In this document: piece after piece, positions 60,329 to 64,000 of the stretch
Layout: each line of letters opens with the position of its first letter
Numbering within the stretch: position 1 is the first letter of the stretch
Assembly: GCA_029222685.1 (NCBI GenBank)
Contig: JARHVB010000085.1
Location: 300,296-364,295, forward strand
Reading direction: 5' to 3'
DNA length: 64,000 nt
Source of the DNA: Terripilifer ovatus
Lineage (GTDB): Bacteria; Pseudomonadota; Alphaproteobacteria; Rhizobiales; Beijerinckiaceae
The notes under the pieces: model-generated
What the model was told of the DNA's origin: nothing
The model's database searches: none
The model's input: the letters and a program-made list of their open reading frames with translations, nothing else
Program-made: the position numbers and the translations under genes

Positions 60329-61192
60329 ATGCCACACGACGCCAAGCTTTTCACCTTCTCGATCGCCCCGAACGGCCCGGTCTTCGACCTCCCGCTTTAT
60401 GTCGCCCGGGACGAGGGCATTTTCGAGAAATTCGGCCTCAGGGTAGAGTTCGCCAGGCAGTTCAACCCGCGTGACTCCTCGCAGGACCCGTTCCAGCGCC
60501 AGAAGGAAGCGCTCTACGAGGCGGGCAAAGCCAACGCTTACAACCTGTGTGAATGGGCCGGTCTCGACCGTTCGGAAAAGAGCGGCCGCGGCAGCCGTGT
60601 GTTCAGCCTGCGCCCCGCCGTCGCCGCCCAGGCGCTCATCACTTTCGATGACGAAATCCAGGAGCCGCGCGATCTCGAAGGCGTCGCCATCGGCATCAAC
60701 GAGCTGACCGGGTCGCACTATACCACCCTGCAACTGCTCGAAGGCGCGATCCCGCGCGAAGGCATCATCGTCGAGCACGCCGGCTCGCCGCATATCCGCT
60801 ACGAGGCCTTGAAGGCTGGCAAGATCAAGGTGATCGCGGTGATGGAGCCGTTCATCAGCCTGGCGTTGAAGGAAGGCGCCCACATCATCGCCGTGAACTA
60901 TTATCGCGGCTCGGAAGTCATCTCACCGGATGTGCCGGAGCAGTACCGAAAGGCCTATGTCGCCGCGGTGAATGAAGCTGCCGATCGCATCCGCAAGGAC
61001 TTCAACAAGTACAAGCACCACATCGTCAAGCAGGTCGAAGGCCGCCTCGCGCCGGAGGAACTCGCCTCGCATTTCGTCCACTACACCCATTCGAAGCCGC
61101 TCGACGAGAAGCGCTTCGAATACACCTATAGCTGGATGGAATCGTGGAACCTGACACCGGGCACCAGCACCTACAACGCGCTGGTCGCCTGA
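60329..61192 (+). CDS. NMT1/SsuA-type receptor-like protein without a signal peptide
   Basis: A 287-residue type II periplasmic-binding fold: FSIAPNGPVFDLPLYVARDE, GIFEKFGLRVEFARQF, FDDEIQEPRDLEGVAIGINE, GSPHIRYEALKAGKIKVIAV. It lacks an export signal; the first residues MPHDAKLFTFSIAP go straight into strand one. The protein must stay in the cytoplasm unless exported piggyback. Related leaderless proteins in this fold include enzymes (DszB desulfinase, 4,5-dihydroxyphthalate decarboxylase, Thi5), so it may be an enzyme or a sensor. A single Cys (C74 in YNLCEWAG) is present. It leads the operon with a Tat-exported receptor, permease and ATPase. Confidence 0.85.
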   Translation: MPHDAKLFTFSIAPNGPVFDLPLYVARDEGIFEKFGLRVEFARQFNPRDSSQDPFQRQKEALYEAGKANAYNLCEWAGLDRSEKSGRGSRVFSLRPAVAAQALITFDDEIQEPRDLEGVAIGINELTGSHYTTLQLLEGAIPREGIIVEHAGSPHIRYEALKAGKIKVIAVMEPFISLALKEGAHIIAVNYYRGSEVISPDVPEQYRKAYVAAVNEAADRIRKDFNKYKHHIVKQVEGRLAPEELASHFVHYTHSKPLDEKRFEYTYSWMESWNLTPGTSTYNALVA

Positions 61193-61202
61193 GGCATTTC
61201 TG

Positions 61203-62204
61203 ATGGCACCGTTTGAACAAGAGTTAAGCCGGCGGCAGTTTGCCGCCGGTGTCGGCGGCCTTGCCCTTGCTGCTGCACTCGGCGTGCCGCGTCTGGCGCT
61301 TGCCGCAGAGGCGCGGCGCGTCCGTCTCAGCAAGTCCGGACCCGGCACGGCCGGCACCTTGCAGGACGGGATCATGGCCAAATTCCCGGAGCTGGTGAAA
61401 GGCCTTGATATCGAATGGGTCGACGGCGACCCCGGCCAGCTTCAGGTCTTCATCCTGTCGGGTGCGCTCGATTCAGGCCCGTTCGGCGCGCTTGGTCTCG
61501 CCGAGGTGGCGCAGAAGAATGTCGATCTGGTGATGTTCGGGCCGCGGCTCAACAACCACGGCTCCTGGATCGTGCGGGCGGATAGTTCCTACAGGCATCC
61601 GGCCGATCTCAAGGGCAAGCGCATCGCCACGCAGTTGCCGACGAGCGACACTTATCGCCATGCGCGCATGGCCGCGGCGCTGCACAAGCTCGACCTGCAG
61701 AAGGACTATCAGGTCATCTTCGGCTCGTCGGTCGCCAATATCGCTCTGTTCAATCGCGGCGATGTGGAGGCTGTGATCGCCATCGAGCCGACATCGACGC
61801 GGCTGATTGCGCAAGGGCATCGCGAAATCGCCCGCGTCGCCGATCAATGGCAGGAAGCGACCGGCGATACCGCGCCGCTCTCCCTCGTCACCTGTGCTGC
61901 AACGCGCACATGGGTCGAGAAAAATCCCGAGACGTCGCGCGCTATCGGCAAGCTGGCGCTGGAGATCAACAAGCGCTTCGTCGCGGATCCCTCGGTCGTG
62001 CGTGATCCCTTGATCTACCGCCCGATGGGTTTCAAGGACACCGACACCGCCATCATCGATCGTCTGGTCGAGCGTTTGCCACGCGTCTATGCAACCGAAT
62101 GGAACAAGGCCGTATTCGATGGTTTCGATCGACAGCTTGAAGTCGCGCTCTCCCTCGGCATCATCGAGAAGAAGCCGCAGAAGCGTTACATTCAGGAACT
62201 CTGA
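61203..62204 (+). CDS. Tat-exported ABC transporter receptor, sulfonate/nitrate/taurine type
   Basis: A 333-residue receptor. The N-terminus has a twin-arginine signal (SRRQFAAGVGGLALAAALG, cleavage near ALAAEA), which implies export in a folded state. The mature chain has SKSGPGTAGTLQDGIMAKFP, FGALGLAEVAQKNVDLVMFG, HPADLKGKRIATQLPTSDTY and FNRGDVEAVIAIEPTSTRL. It follows the leaderless receptor-like gene by 10 bases and overlaps the permease gene. Ligand is probably an organosulfonate or similar anion. Confidence 0.9.
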   Translation: MAPFEQELSRRQFAAGVGGLALAAALGVPRLALAAEARRVRLSKSGPGTAGTLQDGIMAKFPELVKGLDIEWVDGDPGQLQVFILSGALDSGPFGALGLAEVAQKNVDLVMFGPRLNNHGSWIVRADSSYRHPADLKGKRIATQLPTSDTYRHARMAAALHKLDLQKDYQVIFGSSVANIALFNRGDVEAVIAIEPTSTRLIAQGHREIARVADQWQEATGDTAPLSLVTCAATRTWVEKNPETSRAIGKLALEINKRFVADPSVVRDPLIYRPMGFKDTDTAIIDRLVERLPRVYATEWNKAVFDGFDRQLEVALSLGIIEKKPQKRYIQEL

Positions 62205-62967
62205 ACCTCTGCAGCTGAGCCTGGTTCTGCTGCCGGCTCTGTTTTTGATTCTGCTCGCCATCGGCTGGGAGCTGATGGCGCGCTCGCTCGCCAATCCGCT
62301 GGTGCCGCATGTCGCCGAGATCGGCAGCGAACTGGTGCGCATTCTGTCCGACGGTTCATTCGTGAGCCAGGTGCTCGTCACCCTCGGCCGCGTGGCGCTT
62401 GGCTTCGTCTTTGCCTTCGCCGTGTCGCTGGCCGTCGGCATCGCCATGGGCCGCAACAGATATGTCCGCCAGTTCGCCGAGCCTGCGGTCCTCATCGGTC
62501 TCACCGTGCCGGGGCTCGTCTGGGCGCTGCTGTGCGTGATCTGGTTCGGCATCTCGCTGACCACTTCGACCGTTGCCGTGGCCCTCAGCCTGGCGCCGCC
62601 GCTGACGCTCAGCATCGCCCAGGGCGTCAAGACGGTAAGTGCGGAACTGCAGGAAATCGCCGCCGTCTATCAATTGTCGCAGCGGGCGCGCCTGCGCTTT
62701 CTCTGGCTGCCGACGCTCTATCCGTTTCTGCTCAACGGCATCCGCATCGGCCTGTCGATGGCCTGGAAGGTCATCGTGCTGGTCGAAATCTTCGGCCTGT
62801 CGAGCGGCGTCGGCTACCGGCTCAACGTCGAATACAGCTCGATGAATGTCGCCGGCGTGCTCGCCTGGACGATCGGCTTCGCCGCCGTCATGGCCGTCCT
62901 CGAATACGGCTTCATCGGCGGGCTGGAACGAAGATTGACGCGCTGGCGTCGCGTCGCCTCGGTTTGA
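62119..62967 (+). CDS. ABC transporter permease, SsuC/TauC type (start uncertain)
   Basis: An inner-membrane permease of ~250-282 residues with about six helices. It has LVLLPALFLILLAIGWELM, the EAA loop AELQEIAAVYQLSQRARLRF, and LNGIRIGLSMAWKVIVLVE. The start is unclear: the ATG at 62119 would overlap the receptor gene by 86 bases, and no ATG, GTG or TTG lies in frame just after it before the first helix. A non-standard CTG near 62209 with AGGAA upstream is possible. The mature core is certain from about residue 31 onward. Forms a dimer energised by the ATPase at 63118. Confidence 0.85.
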   Translation: MVSIDSLKSRSPSASSRRSRRSVTFRNSEPLQLSLVLLPALFLILLAIGWELMARSLANPLVPHVAEIGSELVRILSDGSFVSQVLVTLGRVALGFVFAFAVSLAVGIAMGRNRYVRQFAEPAVLIGLTVPGLVWALLCVIWFGISLTTSTVAVALSLAPPLTLSIAQGVKTVSAELQEIAAVYQLSQRARLRFLWLPTLYPFLLNGIRIGLSMAWKVIVLVEIFGLSSGVGYRLNVEYSSMNVAGVLAWTIGFAAVMAVLEYGFIGGLERRLTRWRRVASV

Positions 62968-62978
62968 AGGTTGAGGGG

Positions 62979-63079
62979 TGTCATTCCCGCCAAGCGAAGC
63001 GCGAGCGGGAATCCAGAGGCAACGTGACGTCACTTGCTTCTGGTTTCCCGCTCGCGCCTGCGGCGCGTCGGGAATGACA
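62979..63079. repeat. Intergenic repeat family A, copy 4 (inverted)
   Basis: Starts TGTCATTCCCGCCAAGCG and ends GCGTCGGGAATGACA, in the same orientation as copy 3 but without the enlarged arm. It lies within the operon, between permease and ATPase genes, so a transcript must pass through it. Confidence 0.85.
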
Positions 63080-63117
63080 GAGGTTCGTCATTGGCAAGAA
63101 TTCAGCAGGTAAACATC

Positions 63118-63870
63118 ATGTCCCTTCTCGCCATAGAAAACGTCTCCAAGCGCTTTCAATCCTCCTCCGGTGCCGTTACCGCGCTGGAGAATGTTTCGCT
63201 GTCGCTCGATGCCAATGAATTCGTCGGCATCGTCGGGCGCTCCGGCTGCGGCAAATCCACCCTGCTGCGGCTGATCGGTGGCCTGGAGCCGGCGTTCGAC
63301 GGGCGCATCCGCTTCGAAGGCCACGACGTCAAGACACCGGGGCTTGATCGCGGCATCGTGTTTCAGGAGCACCGGCTGTTTCCCTGGCTGACGATCAGCC
63401 AGAACGTGGGCATCAGCGTGCATGAAGCGCCATCGCCGGCCGCTGAGAAGCGCCGCCGTGTCGCCGAGAATATCGCGCTCGTCGGCCTTGAAGGATTCGA
63501 GGACGCCTTTCCGCATCAACTGTCAGGCGGCATGCTGCAGCGCGCCGCCATCGCGCGCGCCTTGACGGCGCGGCCGCAACTGCTGCTGCTCGACGAGCCC
63601 TTCGGCGCGCTCGACGCGTTCAACAAGATCTATCTGCAGCAGGAATTGCAGCGCATCTGGACGCAGCAGAACATCCCGATGATCCTGGTGACGCACGATC
63701 TCGAGGAAGCGATCTTCCTGTGCGACCGCATCGTCGTGCTGTCGCCGCGGCCGGGGCGCATCCAGACGATTGTCAACGTCGACCTGCCGCGTCCGCGCGA
63801 CCGCACCTCGCCGGCGTTTACGGCTATTCGCAAGCAGTTGCTGGAAGAGCTGGGGTTTGGTGTGGCTTAG
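63118..63870 (+). CDS. ABC transporter ATPase, SsuB/TauB/NrtD type
   Basis: A 250-residue ATPase. Walker A is GRSGCGKSTL, the Q-loop FQEHRLFPWLTI, the signature LSGGMLQRAAIARAL, and Walker B LLLLDEPFGALDAF, followed by the H-loop VTHDLEEA. The ATG at 63118 is taken, since earlier in-frame sequence is the repeat. It is the last gene of the receptor-permease-ATPase operon; repeat A lies just ahead of it, which may lower its expression relative to the receptors or stabilise the mRNA segments. Confidence 0.93.
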   Translation: MSLLAIENVSKRFQSSSGAVTALENVSLSLDANEFVGIVGRSGCGKSTLLRLIGGLEPAFDGRIRFEGHDVKTPGLDRGIVFQEHRLFPWLTISQNVGISVHEAPSPAAEKRRRVAENIALVGLEGFEDAFPHQLSGGMLQRAAIARALTARPQLLLLDEPFGALDAFNKIYLQQELQRIWTQQNIPMILVTHDLEEAIFLCDRIVVLSPRPGRIQTIVNVDLPRPRDRTSPAFTAIRKQLLEELGFGVA

Positions 63871-64000
63871 GGTCTTTCAGCTTCCTGCATCAACAAAAGA
63901 GCCCTCATCCTTGTATGGGGGGTGTGTCAAGAAGAGGCGGATTGATTGGGTGCTTCAATTCATTGGCATCGGAGTCTTGTGGTCATAGGGTTGAAGAAGG
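63871..64000. other. Window end: truncated repeat B followed by unknown sequence
   Basis: No gene is visible. Bases 63899-63911 read AGCCCTCATCCT-like, the start of repeat B, but the match stops abruptly and is followed by TGTATGGGGGGTGTGTC, which is unlike repeat B. This might be the edge of an insertion, but only 90 bases are visible. Confidence 0.35.

Noticed and set aside
1..64000. CRISPR arrays, rRNA genes or a prophage
   Set aside because: No regularly spaced repeat-spacer series, no rRNA sequence and no phage structural gene was seen. The only periodic DNA is the 165-bp coding repeat in rluB and short 12-base duplications.

Overview
The window is one contiguous stretch of GC-rich DNA (estimated by eye at 60-65% GC) from an alphaproteobacterium, most likely a Hyphomicrobiales (Rhizobiales) member near the Bradyrhizobium/Rhodopseudomonas/Xanthobacteraceae group. 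The evidence is the gene content (many ABC and Bug-type solute receptors, Rieske and aromatic catabolism genes, an lspA-M16-M16 peptidase operon, an RluB with a long basic tail). Two families of short intergenic repeats also fit: one begins TGTCATTCCCG, the other begins CCCTCATCCTGAGG. No rRNA, CRISPR array or prophage is visible. One tRNA gene, Gly(CCC), is present.

0-7.3 kb is catabolic: a Rieske oxygenase-MarR-LivK-type receptor operon on the minus strand, then a LysR gene divergent from an NMT1/SsuA-type receptor followed by two tandem 2-oxoglutarate/Fe(II)-type oxygenases. 7.6-10.2 kb holds a formate/nitrite-family channel next to a membrane-anchored PP2C phosphatase-Ser/Thr kinase fusion. 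10.2-13.7 kb has a small unknown gene, an aldo/keto reductase, tRNA-Gly, a NikR-like regulator with an altered metal site, a 144-bp imperfect palindrome and a LysR regulator. 13.7-21.5 kb carries a second catabolic block: a small Rieske protein with an unusually long inter-ligand loop, an unknown 181-aa protein, an amidohydrolase-2 enzyme, a MetE-like protein, a Bug receptor, a hydroxycinnamoyl-CoA hydratase/lyase and a fused two-domain ABC permease. 21.5-27.5 kb has a nucleotide-sugar epimerase, a VOC protein, a haloacetate (fluoroacetate-type) dehalogenase, an unknown gene, a second Bug receptor, a patatin and tadA.

27.5-46 kb is mostly housekeeping: rluB-like, rsmD, mutL, a complete livKHMGF transporter, the M16 pair, lspA, ileS, ribF and a D-2-hydroxyacid dehydrogenase. 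47-55 kb looks accessory and partly decayed: SDR, a methyltransferase gene with two compensating frameshifts, a thioredoxin-reductase-like protein, and a TetR-controlled RND pump whose permease gene has a -1 frameshift. 55-60 kb has envelope and signalling genes (MAPEG, SleB-type hydrolase, diguanylate cyclase, SDR, extensin-family lipoprotein). 60.3-63.9 kb is a sulfonate/nitrate/taurine-type ABC transporter operon that carries a Tat-exported receptor and a second receptor-like protein with no export signal. The window ends in what looks like a repeat broken by something continuing beyond the edge.

The most interesting items are the channel plus phosphatase-kinase pair, the NikR variant with Arg replacing two nickel-ligand His, the receptor plus twin-oxygenase cassette, the leaderless receptor-like protein, the long-loop Rieske/amidohydrolase operon, and the large palindrome that touches the start of a LysR gene. 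All functions are inferred from reading the sequence; no database search was run.
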